Shown: positions 7,195 to 12,554 of the stretch, piece by piece
Layout of the letters: each line of letters begins with the position of its first letter
Numbering within the stretch: the first letter of the stretch is position 1
Assembly (NCBI GenBank): GCA_001513395.1
Contig: LFTP01000289.1
Coordinates: forward strand, 1 to 12,554
Reading direction: 5' to 3'
DNA from: Clostridia bacterium DTU080
GTDB taxonomy: Bacteria > Bacillota > Limnochordia > DTU080
DNA length: 12,554 bases
Made by a program: the position numbers and the translations under genes
Notes under the pieces: model-generated
What the model saw: only the letters and a program-made list of their open reading frames with translations
What the model was told of the DNA's origin: nothing
Databases searched by the model: none

Positions 7195-8575
7195 AGAGTA
7201 TAGAAATGTTCGTGAAGTCGCCGGTCCGCTTATGTTGGTAGAGGGAGTCGAAGGTGCCACCTTTGAAGAGCTGGTGGAGATTGAAACCAGTGGCGAGGTG
7301 CGGCGAGGTCGTGTACTCGAGGTAGAGAGGAACACGGCTCTGGTTCAGCTTTTTGAGGGGGCAGCGGGGATTAACCCCAAGTCCACACGGGTGCGCTTTC
7401 TGGGCCGAGGGATTGAGTTGGCCGTTTCACCCGAGATGCTGGGCGGCGTTTATAACGGCCTGGGGGAGCCTCGCGGAGACGGACCGCGCCCTGTGGCGGT
7501 CAAACGGCTTGATATCAACGGACAACCCCTCAACCCCTACGCACGGGACTATCCCAACGAGTTTATTCAGACGGGGATATCAACAATAGATGGCCTCAAC
7601 ACTCTTGTGCGGGGACAGAAGCTGCCGATCTTTTCAGCCTCCGGTCTGCCGCACTCTCAGCTGGCGGCTCAGATTGCCAGACAGGCGCAGGTTTTGGGCA
7701 CCGATGATCCTTTTGCCGTGGTCTTCGGGGCGATGGGGATCACCTATGAAGAGGCGAGCTTTTTCGTTGACAACTTCCGGGATGCCGGTTCGCTGGAGCG
7801 TTCCGTGCTCTTTTTGAACCTGGCCGATGACCCGGCGATCGAGCGGATTGCCACACCTCGCGTGGCCTTGACTTGTGCCGAGTACTTGGCATTTGAGCTT
7901 GACATGCATGTGTTGGTCATCCTGACTGACATGACGAACTACTGCGAGGCTCTGCGTGAGGTATCCGCGGCGCGTCGTGAAGTACCTGGTCGTCGCGGCT
8001 ATCCGGGATACTTGTATACTGACATGGCCAGACTCTATGAGCGCGCCGGTCGCGTCAAGGGTCGAAGAGGTTCGATTACACAGATACCCATTCTCACCAT
8101 GCCGGAAGATGACAAGACCCACCCGATTCCGGATCTGACCGGTTATATCACGGAAGGGCAGATCATCCTGAGCCGGGAGCTTCATCGCAAAGGCATCTAT
8201 CCGCCCATAGACGTGTTACCTTCGCTTTCGCGTTTGAAAGACAAGGGCATCGGTGCGGGCAAGACGCGCGAAGACCATTCCGACACCATGAACCAGCTGT
8301 ATGCCGCCTATGCGACGGGTAAGGAAGCCAAGGAGTTGGCGGTGATCCTGGGTGAGGCGGCATTGACGGAGACCGATAAACTCTTTGCCAAGTTTGCCGA
8401 TGCATTTGAGGCCCGCTATGTCAATCAGGGCCCGGATGAAAATCGCAGTATCGAGCAGACGCTTGATCTGGGCTGGGAATTGCTTAGTATGCTACCGCGA
8501 CAAGAACTGAAGAGAATCCGCGACGAATTCCTGGACAAGTACCTGCCCGCACAGGCGGAGGAAAAGGAAGAGTAG
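7187..8575 (+). CDS. ntpB: V/A-type ATPase subunit B, non-catalytic
   Basis: This 462-aa protein alternates with A in the hexameric head. It starts with TTG, eight bases before the end of ntpA; GGGAGAAGG (7170-7178) is spaced eight bases upstream, and LKEYRNVREVAGPLMLVEG matches the family N-terminus exactly where expected. The P-loop position reads SASGLPHS (150-157) without Lys, as normal for the non-catalytic subunit. The arginine finger that reaches into the A active site is R349 in the PSLSRL motif. Length is normal. The rare start codon and the overlap suggest that B is translated by coupling to A, which would help keep the 1:1 ratio. Confidence 0.95.
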   Translation: MLKEYRNVREVAGPLMLVEGVEGATFEELVEIETSGEVRRGRVLEVERNTALVQLFEGAAGINPKSTRVRFLGRGIELAVSPEMLGGVYNGLGEPRGDGPRPVAVKRLDINGQPLNPYARDYPNEFIQTGISTIDGLNTLVRGQKLPIFSASGLPHSQLAAQIARQAQVLGTDDPFAVVFGAMGITYEEASFFVDNFRDAGSLERSVLFLNLADDPAIERIATPRVALTCAEYLAFELDMHVLVILTDMTNYCEALREVSAARREVPGRRGYPGYLYTDMARLYERAGRVKGRRGSITQIPILTMPEDDKTHPIPDLTGYITEGQIILSRELHRKGIYPPIDVLPSLSRLKDKGIGAGKTREDHSDTMNQLYAAYATGKEAKELAVILGEAALTETDKLFAKFADAFEARYVNQGPDENRSIEQTLDLGWELLSMLPRQELKRIRDEFLDKYLPAQAEEKEE

Positions 8576-8579
8576 AGTC

Positions 8580-9215
8580 ATGCAGACGCGGGTCAACCCT
8601 AATCGGATGGAGCTGCTGCGCCTCAGGGCTCGTCTGAGCACGGCCGAGCGGGGCCACAAGCTCCTAAAAGATAAGCATGACGAGCTCATGCAGCGTTTTC
8701 TCGAGCTGGTTTGGGAGAGCCGTGATCTGCGGGAGAAGGTAGAGGCGCAGCTGGAATCGGTCAGTACTTCTATGGTGCTGGCTACGGCGACCGCTTCTCC
8801 CGCAGTCATTGAGTCAGCGCTTCTTTTCCCGAAACAACGTCTTGACGTGCAAGTCAGACATGATTCCATAGTCGGAGTGCCTATTGTGCGCTTTGACCAT
8901 TCCTGGGAGAGTGTGGGCGGAGAAGCGGATCATTACCCCTACGGACCGGCGCATACACCCGCGGACTTGGATGCGGCCATTAAGACGTTGAGCGAGGCAC
9001 TGTCGGATCTGGTGCGTCTGGCGGAGTTGGAGAAAGCGGCTGAATTATTGGCCGTTGAGCTGGAGAGAACCAGAAGACGGGTTAACGCCCTGGAGTACGT
9101 GCTTATTCCGCAGCTGCAGGAGTCGATCAGGTATATTACCATGAAGCTCGATGAAGCCGAACGGTCGAATATCGTGCGCTTGATGAAGGTCAAGCAAATG
9201 AATGAGCAGGCTTGA
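8580..9215 (+). CDS. ntpD: V/A-type ATPase subunit D, central shaft
   Basis: This 211-aa protein starts NPNRMELLRLRARLSTAERGHKLLK, the hallmark of subunit D. Two long helices at the N- and C-termini form the antiparallel coiled coil that rotates inside the A3B3 head, and a short middle region (about 90-140) carries the part that meets subunits F and C. The C-terminal helix holds RRVNALEYVLIPQL, also family-typical. The gene starts four bases after ntpB, with a GGAAG ribosome binding site at 8566-8570, and is the last gene of the operon. Length is normal and no changes are seen. Confidence 0.94.
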   Translation: MQTRVNPNRMELLRLRARLSTAERGHKLLKDKHDELMQRFLELVWESRDLREKVEAQLESVSTSMVLATATASPAVIESALLFPKQRLDVQVRHDSIVGVPIVRFDHSWESVGGEADHYPYGPAHTPADLDAAIKTLSEALSDLVRLAELEKAAELLAVELERTRRRVNALEYVLIPQLQESIRYITMKLDEAERSNIVRLMKVKQMNEQA

Positions 9216-9228
9216 TCGAAGACCCTGT

Positions 9229-9280
9229 AAAAAAACAGGAGGACACTGCGGGGAGGGATGCAGCGTCCTCTTGTTTTGTC
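9229..9280. terminator. Bidirectional Rho-independent terminator between converging operons
   Basis: Arms 9232-9249 and 9260-9277 form an 18-bp stem (one A-C mismatch and one G-U pair on the + strand) around a ten-base loop. The + strand reads TTGTTTT into the 3' side, giving a U-rich tail for the ATPase operon. The - strand ends in T7 (A7 at 9229-9235), giving a classical tail for the DUF5320 gene. An extra 8-base repeat, TCGAAGAC at 9216-9223 and its complement at 9284-9291, encloses the whole hairpin. Confidence 0.85.
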
Positions 9281-9299
9281 TCAGTCTTCGAAACGGATG

Positions 9300-9659
9300 T
9301 CATTCGGCGTCGTCTTCTTGTGAGAGTTCCTTGATACGGGCATTGATCTCCTTCAGCGCGGCCTCCAGGCGCGCTGCCTCGCTTTTTAGAAACTCCAGTT
9401 CCGCCTCATCGGAGGGCGGCGAGACCGGCGCGGGAGGAGCGTAGGGTGCAGCATACCCCGGAAAAAACGGTGCCGGTGGATACCGCCAACGCCAATGTCT
9501 GAAGCCGCGCCCGCGACCCCATCCACCGCCGCGACCGTAACCCCAGCCCCAACCGGGTGGGTTTAGATAGCCGGGTACGGGATATCCGGCGCAATAGCCC
9601 ATGCCGCGTCCTGTCATCGGTCCATACCCGCATGGTCCGGTTCTGTCACCGCGTGGCAT
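9300..9659 (-). CDS. DUF5320-family protein, Gly/Arg/Trp-rich
   Basis: This 119-aa protein opens with MPRGDRTGPCGYGPMTGRGM, the hallmark of DUF5320, a family of small proteins of unknown function common in anaerobes near NifX-like and MinD-ferredoxin genes. Two cysteines (C10 and C23) lie in this conserved part. Residues 36-60 are a Gly/Trp/Arg-rich stretch, 61-82 are Pro/Ala-rich, and 84-113 form a short acidic/basic coiled coil. No signal peptide or membrane segment is seen. An AAGGGGGG ribosome binding site lies about ten bases upstream of the ATG. It has its own promoter with the shared palindrome and ends at the bidirectional terminator. Metal or cofactor binding is inference only. Confidence 0.75.
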   Translation of the reverse strand: MPRGDRTGPCGYGPMTGRGMGYCAGYPVPGYLNPPGWGWGYGRGGGWGRGRGFRHWRWRYPPAPFFPGYAAPYAPPAPVSPPSDEAELEFLKSEAARLEAALKEINARIKELSQEDDAE

Positions 9660-9686
9660 ATCAGTGAACCCCCCTTTTTCTTCACG

Positions 9687-9706
9687 TTATGAGCATATGC
9701 TCATAA
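9687..9706. promoter_or_regulatory. Palindromic operator of the DUF5320 gene
   Basis: TTATGAGCATATGCTCATAA is a perfect 20-bp palindrome. Its core TGAGCATATGCTCA (9690-9703) starts five bases after the -10 box of the - strand promoter and so covers the expected transcription start, which fits a repressor site. The same 14 bases recur at 12301-12314 at the same distance from another -10 box. The sequence resembles sites used by ArsR/SmtB-type metal or redox sensors, but that assignment is inference and no regulator gene is in the window. Confidence 0.75.
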
Positions 9707-9708
9707 TA

Positions 9709-9737
9709 AACATAGCATGTCTATGCAGCCGTGTCAA
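9709..9737 (-). promoter_or_regulatory. Promoter of the DUF5320 gene
   Basis: On the - strand, TTGACA (9737-9732, perfect -35) is followed after 17 bases by TATGTT (9714-9709, -10, four of six matches), then by the palindrome. The start codon is about 50 bases downstream. Confidence 0.8.
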
Positions 9738-9786
9738 TCTGAGAGATGCTACACTCGTCACGGACGGTTGGGCTACGTTCAGCAGC

Positions 9787-10659
9787 TTATGACGGCTTTT
9801 CTTGCATCAACAAGGCATATGTCTTCTCCCAAAGATCGTATAAGGCCGTGACCGCTGGGGACTTGTCGTCGATGGGAAGGTGACCCGTGACTGTCGCCTG
9901 AGCGAATTGCTCGTCAAAGGGAATGCTTCCGATCACCTCTATGCCGCGATCATAGCAACGCCGTTTAATCTCTTTGCTCATGAGTTCATGGAGATCAGCC
10001 TTGTTGATGCAGACAACGGTTCTGACTTTGAAATGCTCGGCCAGCTCCAAAACCCGAGCCAGATCGTGCCAGCCGGACACACTCGGTTCGGTGACCAGCA
10101 AGGCCAGGTCGATGCCGGTCAAAGAGGATATAACCGGACAGCTGATGCCTGGCGGTCCGTCAGTGATGATCAGATCACGCTTTTGATGCTTGGCAATCGC
10201 GCGTGCCGCTCGCCTCACTTCGGCTACGAGTCTGCCCGAGTTGTCCTCAGCGGCATTCAATCGAGCGTGTACTAGGGGGCCAAAGGGAGTCTCGGAAACG
10301 AACCATTGTCCGGCGACGCGCTCTTGGGGGATAATCCCCTCTGCCGGGCAGAGGCGAACACAGACACCGCATCCTTCACAGGCCAACGGATCGACGACGT
10401 ATTCCGGACTGATGGCACCAAAGCGGCAGATCTCCAGACACAGGCCACAGGAGGTGCAGACATCCCGGTCTATGCGCACTCGAGGCAAACCGTGGAAAGC
10501 GTGTTCTTCCTTCACTTGGGGGTTGAGTAACAGGTGAAGGTTGGCCGCGTCCACGTCACAGTCAGCTACGACCGCGTTGTCAGCCAACATAGCGAAGGCT
10601 CCGACTACGGTGGTTTTGCCCGTACCGCCTTTGCCGCTAATGACGAGCAGTTCTTTCAT
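9787..10659 (-). CDS. MinD/CooC-like ATPase with inserted 2[4Fe-4S] ferredoxin domain (second copy)
   Basis: This 290-aa protein of the P-loop MinD/Mrp/CooC class has the deviant Walker A KGGTGKTT (10-17), switch I DCDVDAANLH (33-42) and Walker B region ITDGPPGISC (165-174). A ferredoxin insert at about 62-112 has two CxxCxxCxxxC runs (C68, C71, C74, C78 and C94, C97, C100, C104), enough for two [4Fe-4S] clusters. C174 directly after the Walker B motif is also in the sister protein. Such proteins are predicted to couple ATP to Fe-S or metal transfer; no function is proven. Its start lies 23 nt inside the end of the sister gene, with GGAGGAG nine bases before the ATG. No clear terminator follows. 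Confidence 0.88.
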   Translation of the reverse strand: MKELLVISGKGGTGKTTVVGAFAMLADNAVVADCDVDAANLHLLLNPQVKEEHAFHGLPRVRIDRDVCTSCGLCLEICRFGAISPEYVVDPLACEGCGVCVRLCPAEGIIPQERVAGQWFVSETPFGPLVHARLNAAEDNSGRLVAEVRRAARAIAKHQKRDLIITDGPPGISCPVISSLTGIDLALLVTEPSVSGWHDLARVLELAEHFKVRTVVCINKADLHELMSKEIKRRCYDRGIEVIGSIPFDEQFAQATVTGHLPIDDKSPAVTALYDLWEKTYALLMQEKPS

Positions 10660-11500
10660 GAGCGTACTCCTCCACTTGACCCCATAGGCGTCTCAAGGTG
10701 TCTTTCCATTCCGGGAACTCGTCAACCCACAGCTTCCCTCGTGCATAGCACGCGGCCAGTTGCCGGGAAAAGGGAATCTCCAGAAGGATCGGCAACGAGT
10801 TTTCCTGGCACCAGGCGTGGACTCTCTTGTCCCCAATGCCCGAACGATTGATAACTACTGCGGCAGGAACATTCAGTTCGCGAGTCATTTCCGCGGCCCG
10901 CTTCAGATCGTGCAGACCAAAAGGCGTGGGCTCCGTGACGAGAAGGCACAGGTCACAGTCTGATATGGCCGCCACGGCCGCGCAAGAGGTGCCGGGTGGC
11001 GCATCGACGATTACCGTCGCTTTCGGTTGAGCCATCCTTTTGACCTCGGCGATAACCGCGGGTGCCAGTGACAACCCGACATTCAATCGGCCCCAAACCA
11101 GTTCCAATCCATGGACCTGACCGCGCAGCACCGTGCCGATGGAGCGTTCGACCTCTGCGATTGATCCTTCAGGGCAAAGATGGGCACAACCGCCGCAACC
11201 GTGACACATCTCAGGGAAAAACAACACATGGTCACCTGCCGTGGCCAAAGCGTTGTAAGCGCAGATCTGAACGCATACTCCGCACAGCGTGCAGCGGACC
11301 GGGTCAATGCGCGGTATCGGCGATCGTACCGTTTGATCCGTGGTTCCCAAAGGTGGCAAGAAAAGATGGACGTTCGGCTCCTCCACGTCACAGTCCAACA
11401 GCTGTACCGGTTCATTCATCTCAGCCAGGGTCACCGCCAGATTTGCTGCGACAGTAGTCTTTCCGGTCCCGCCTTTGCCGCTGGCTATCACGAGCTTCAT
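10637..11500 (-). CDS. MinD/CooC-like ATPase with inserted 2[4Fe-4S] ferredoxin domain (first copy)
   Basis: This 287-aa paralogue of the next gene has Walker A KGGTGKTT (9-16), switch I DCDVEEPNVH (36-45) and Walker B VDAPPGTSC (165-173). Its ferredoxin insert has Cys 70, 73, 76, 80 and 99, 102, 105, 109. Further cysteines at 182, 185, 231 and 251 are not shared with the sister. The two proteins have the same domain order but differ widely outside the motifs, so they are an old pair that may act as a heterodimer; MinD-type ATPases work as dimers across the nucleotide. The ATG has AAAAAGGATGAG upstream and lies 16 nt after the NifX-like gene, so the three genes form one operon. Confidence 0.88.
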   Translation of the reverse strand: MKLVIASGKGGTGKTTVAANLAVTLAEMNEPVQLLDCDVEEPNVHLFLPPLGTTDQTVRSPIPRIDPVRCTLCGVCVQICAYNALATAGDHVLFFPEMCHGCGGCAHLCPEGSIAEVERSIGTVLRGQVHGLELVWGRLNVGLSLAPAVIAEVKRMAQPKATVIVDAPPGTSCAAVAAISDCDLCLLVTEPTPFGLHDLKRAAEMTRELNVPAAVVINRSGIGDKRVHAWCQENSLPILLEIPFSRQLAACYARGKLWVDEFPEWKDTLRRLWGQVEEYAHERTARH

Positions 11501-11516
11501 GATTATCTCATCCTTT

Positions 11517-12251
11517 TTAGTGGTTACAAGTGCTGTCTCCCGCTTGCAAGGCGCCGTCGCGATAGGCGTTGATGGCTTCAGAGACGGATCCTGTAACTCC
11601 TACGATGACCTCAATTCCTCTGGAGCGAAACAACTCCATAGCCCGAGGACCCATGCCTCCGGCGATCACTGACGTGACTCCCTGTTCGGCCAAGAAACGA
11701 GGCAGGAAGTCCGGTTGGTGACCCGGATTGGCTATGGCGCGACGACTTATCACGGCCCCGTTTTTGATGACCGCTATGGTATACTCCTCGCAACGTCCGA
11801 AGTGTGGTGCGACGCTGTTGTGATCGGTAGCCACGGCTAAGACGACCTCAGATCGCGGCTGTTCTTGCGGAGCAACAAAACCGACCGATTCTGTTCTCGT
11901 GACACTGATCGGAGAAGAGGTCGAGGAGCCCGCGTTATACGTGCGGCGATACTCCGCCAGGGCCTCAGCCACCGTGTTGGCAGCGGTGCAACGTACTTTG
12001 ATCCCCCCCGCCTGAAGTACTTGGGCAGCTTTCGGTCCCACCTCTCCGGTGATCAAGACCTCAACGCCTCGGTCAACCAGCCATTGGGCGGCTGCGATAC
12101 CCGCTCCGCTTGACTGTAGGTGTGCTCGGTTGGGATGGGACTCAAGCGCGTCACTGTCGCTGTCCCAGATGAATATGAACGGCGCGCGACCGAAACGAAG
12201 ATCCAATGCGGCGTCAGGCGAGCTCCCTTGAGCTGTGATGGCTATTTTCAC
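11517..12251 (-). CDS. Tandem NifX/NifB-C-like protein (dinitrogenase Fe-Mo cofactor biosynthesis family, two domains)
   Basis: This 244-aa protein has two copies of the NifX/NifB-C fold joined by a Ser/Thr/Pro-rich linker (about 106-134). Domain 1 (1-105) holds LRFGRAPFIFIWD. Domain 2 (135-236) holds VAPHFGRCEEYTIAVI and IAGGMGPRAMELF, and the protein ends TCNH, the C-x-H tail common in these small anaerobe proteins. The family binds FeMo-cofactor precursors in nitrogen fixers, but stand-alone members occur in organisms without nitrogenase and their ligand is not settled; no nif structural genes are seen here. Start is GTG (CAC on the + strand at 12249-12251) with GAGGG seven bases upstream. 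It leads the three-gene operon under the palindrome-bearing promoter. Confidence 0.85.
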   Translation of the reverse strand: MKIAITAQGSSPDAALDLRFGRAPFIFIWDSDSDALESHPNRAHLQSSGAGIAAAQWLVDRGVEVLITGEVGPKAAQVLQAGGIKVRCTAANTVAEALAEYRRTYNAGSSTSSPISVTRTESVGFVAPQEQPRSEVVLAVATDHNSVAPHFGRCEEYTIAVIKNGAVISRRAIANPGHQPDFLPRFLAEQGVTSVIAGGMGPRAMELFRSRGIEVIVGVTGSVSEAINAYRDGALQAGDSTCNH

Positions 12252-12300
12252 TGTAGCTCCCTCTTTCTCTTTGGTGGTTTTGAGTATGCCCCTGAAGTTT

Positions 12301-12314
12301 TGAGCATATGCTCA
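12301..12314. promoter_or_regulatory. Palindromic operator of the NifX-like/MinD operon
   Basis: TGAGCATATGCTCA, a perfect 14-bp palindrome, is identical to the core at 9690-9703 and also begins five bases after its -10 box. Unlike the first copy, the flanks are not symmetric beyond the core, so 14 bases is the likely essential site. Confidence 0.75.
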
Positions 12315-12319
12315 CAGAT

Positions 12320-12348
12320 AGAATAAGGGCTGCGCCCAGGCGTGTCAA
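12320..12348 (-). promoter_or_regulatory. Promoter of the NifX-like/MinD operon
   Basis: On the - strand, TTGACA (12348-12343) and TATTCT (12325-12320) are 17 bases apart, followed by five bases and the palindrome. The build equals that of the DUF5320 promoter, including the GATTGACAC context of the -35 box. The leader to the GTG start is about 60 bases. Confidence 0.8.
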
Positions 12349-12357
12349 TCGCGGTTA

Positions 12358-12386
12358 TTGAATGGCCAGACTTTTTGTGATAACAT
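12358..12386 (+). promoter_or_regulatory. Promoter of the tRNA-Arg gene
   Basis: TTGAAT (12358-12363) and TAACAT (12381-12386) are 17 bases apart, each matching four of six consensus bases. The -10 box ends 20 bases before the mature tRNA. It is back to back with the NifX-like promoter: the two -35 boxes are nine bases apart. Confidence 0.5.
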
Positions 12387-12406
12387 ATGACCGCAGTAGG
12401 GAGTGG

Positions 12407-12482
12407 GCGCGCGTAGCTCAGTGGATAGAGCATCTGACTTCGGATCAGAGGGCCAGGGGTTCAAATCCTCTCGCGCGCACCA
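12407..12482 (+). tRNA. tRNA-Arg (anticodon TCG)
   Basis: The 76-base gene folds as a full cloverleaf. The acceptor stem is GCGCGCG paired with CGCGCGC, the D stem GCTC/GAGC, and the anticodon stem TCTGA/TCAGA with loop CTTCGGA, so the anticodon at 12440-12442 is TCG, reading CGA and possibly other CGN Arg codons. The variable loop has five bases, and the T stem AGGGG/CCTCT (one G-T pair) closes loop TTCAAAT. The 3' CCA is encoded (12480-12482). Confidence 0.96.
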
Positions 12483-12488
12483 ACAAAG

Positions 12489-12537
12489 CAAAAGGGGGCT
12501 GTCCCAAAAGCAAGGTTGGGACAGCCCCGGCTTTTGT
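12489..12537 (+). terminator. Rho-independent terminator after the tRNA
   Basis: A perfect 13-bp stem (12495-12507 with 12516-12528) with loop AAGCAAGG is flanked by CAAAAG/CTTTTG arms (12489-12494 and 12531-12536), leaving a TTTTG tail. It begins seven bases after the tRNA end. Hairpins of this GGGGCTGTCCC type also occur at ends of some insertion sequences, but no transposase is in the window. Confidence 0.8.
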
Positions 12538-12554
12538 CTATCAGACGTGTAATG

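Noticed and set aside
7634..7657. Missing P-loop lysine in ntpB as possible loss of function
   Set aside because: The B subunit of V/A-type ATPases is normally non-catalytic and lacks this lysine; the arginine finger is intact.
7634..8185. 183-codon - strand frame opposite ntpB
   Set aside because: It is a shadow of the intact subunit B gene, with no motif or promoter.
9738..9786. Terminator between the second MinD gene and the DUF5320 promoter
   Set aside because: Only a 4-bp stem without a U-tract is present, so read-through into the DUF5320 gene remains possible.
1..12554. CRISPR arrays, transposases, integrases or rRNA genes
   Set aside because: No regularly spaced direct repeats, recombinase motifs or rRNA-like sequences were seen on reading the window.

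Overview
The window reads as a chromosomal segment of an anaerobic bacterium with strong Shine-Dalgarno signals, frequent GTG/TTG starts and moderately high G+C. A Bacillota (Firmicutes-like) anaerobe is my best guess. The reasons are a complete bacterial V/A-type ATPase operon in the ntp order, an upstream URO-D-family methyltransferase-like gene, and an accessory cluster (NifX-like protein, two MinD-ferredoxin ATPases, DUF5320 protein) typical of strict anaerobes. The taxonomic assignment is inference; no rRNA or other marker is present.

Layout, left to right. Bases 1-204 are the 3' end of a URO-D-family gene. Bases 205-523 hold a strong extended -10 promoter and a leader of roughly 290 nt with a possible 34-codon leader peptide and several hairpins. 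Bases 524-9215 are one nine-gene + strand operon in the order H(G)-I-K-E-C-F-A-B-D, with overlaps or gaps of at most about 42 nt. It encodes a full V/A-type rotary ATPase: catalytic head A/B, central stalk D/F/C, peripheral stalk E/H, membrane sector I/K. All five residues that bind Na+ in the Enterococcus hirae rotor subunit are present in subunit K, so Na+ coupling is the best prediction. A bidirectional hairpin terminator (9229-9280) ends this operon and also serves the converging genes.

Bases 9300-12251 are all on the - strand. A NifX/NifB-C-like protein with two tandem domains (12251-11517) is followed by two paralogous MinD-type ATPases, each with a two-cluster ferredoxin insert (11500-10637 and 10659-9787, overlapping by 23 nt). 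A separately promoted small Gly/Arg/Trp-rich DUF5320 protein follows (9659-9300). The NifX-like operon and the DUF5320 gene have promoters of the same build: TTGACA, 17 nt, a -10 box, 5 nt, then the 14-bp palindrome TGAGCATATGCTCA. One regulator, not encoded here, therefore very probably controls both. This shared control unites the proteins into a regulon whose function (Fe-S or metallocofactor handling, or redox/metal response) is not established, and it is the most interesting feature of the window.

Bases 12407-12482 are a tRNA-Arg(TCG) on the + strand with its own promoter, followed by a strong hairpin terminator. No CRISPR array, transposase or rRNA was seen.
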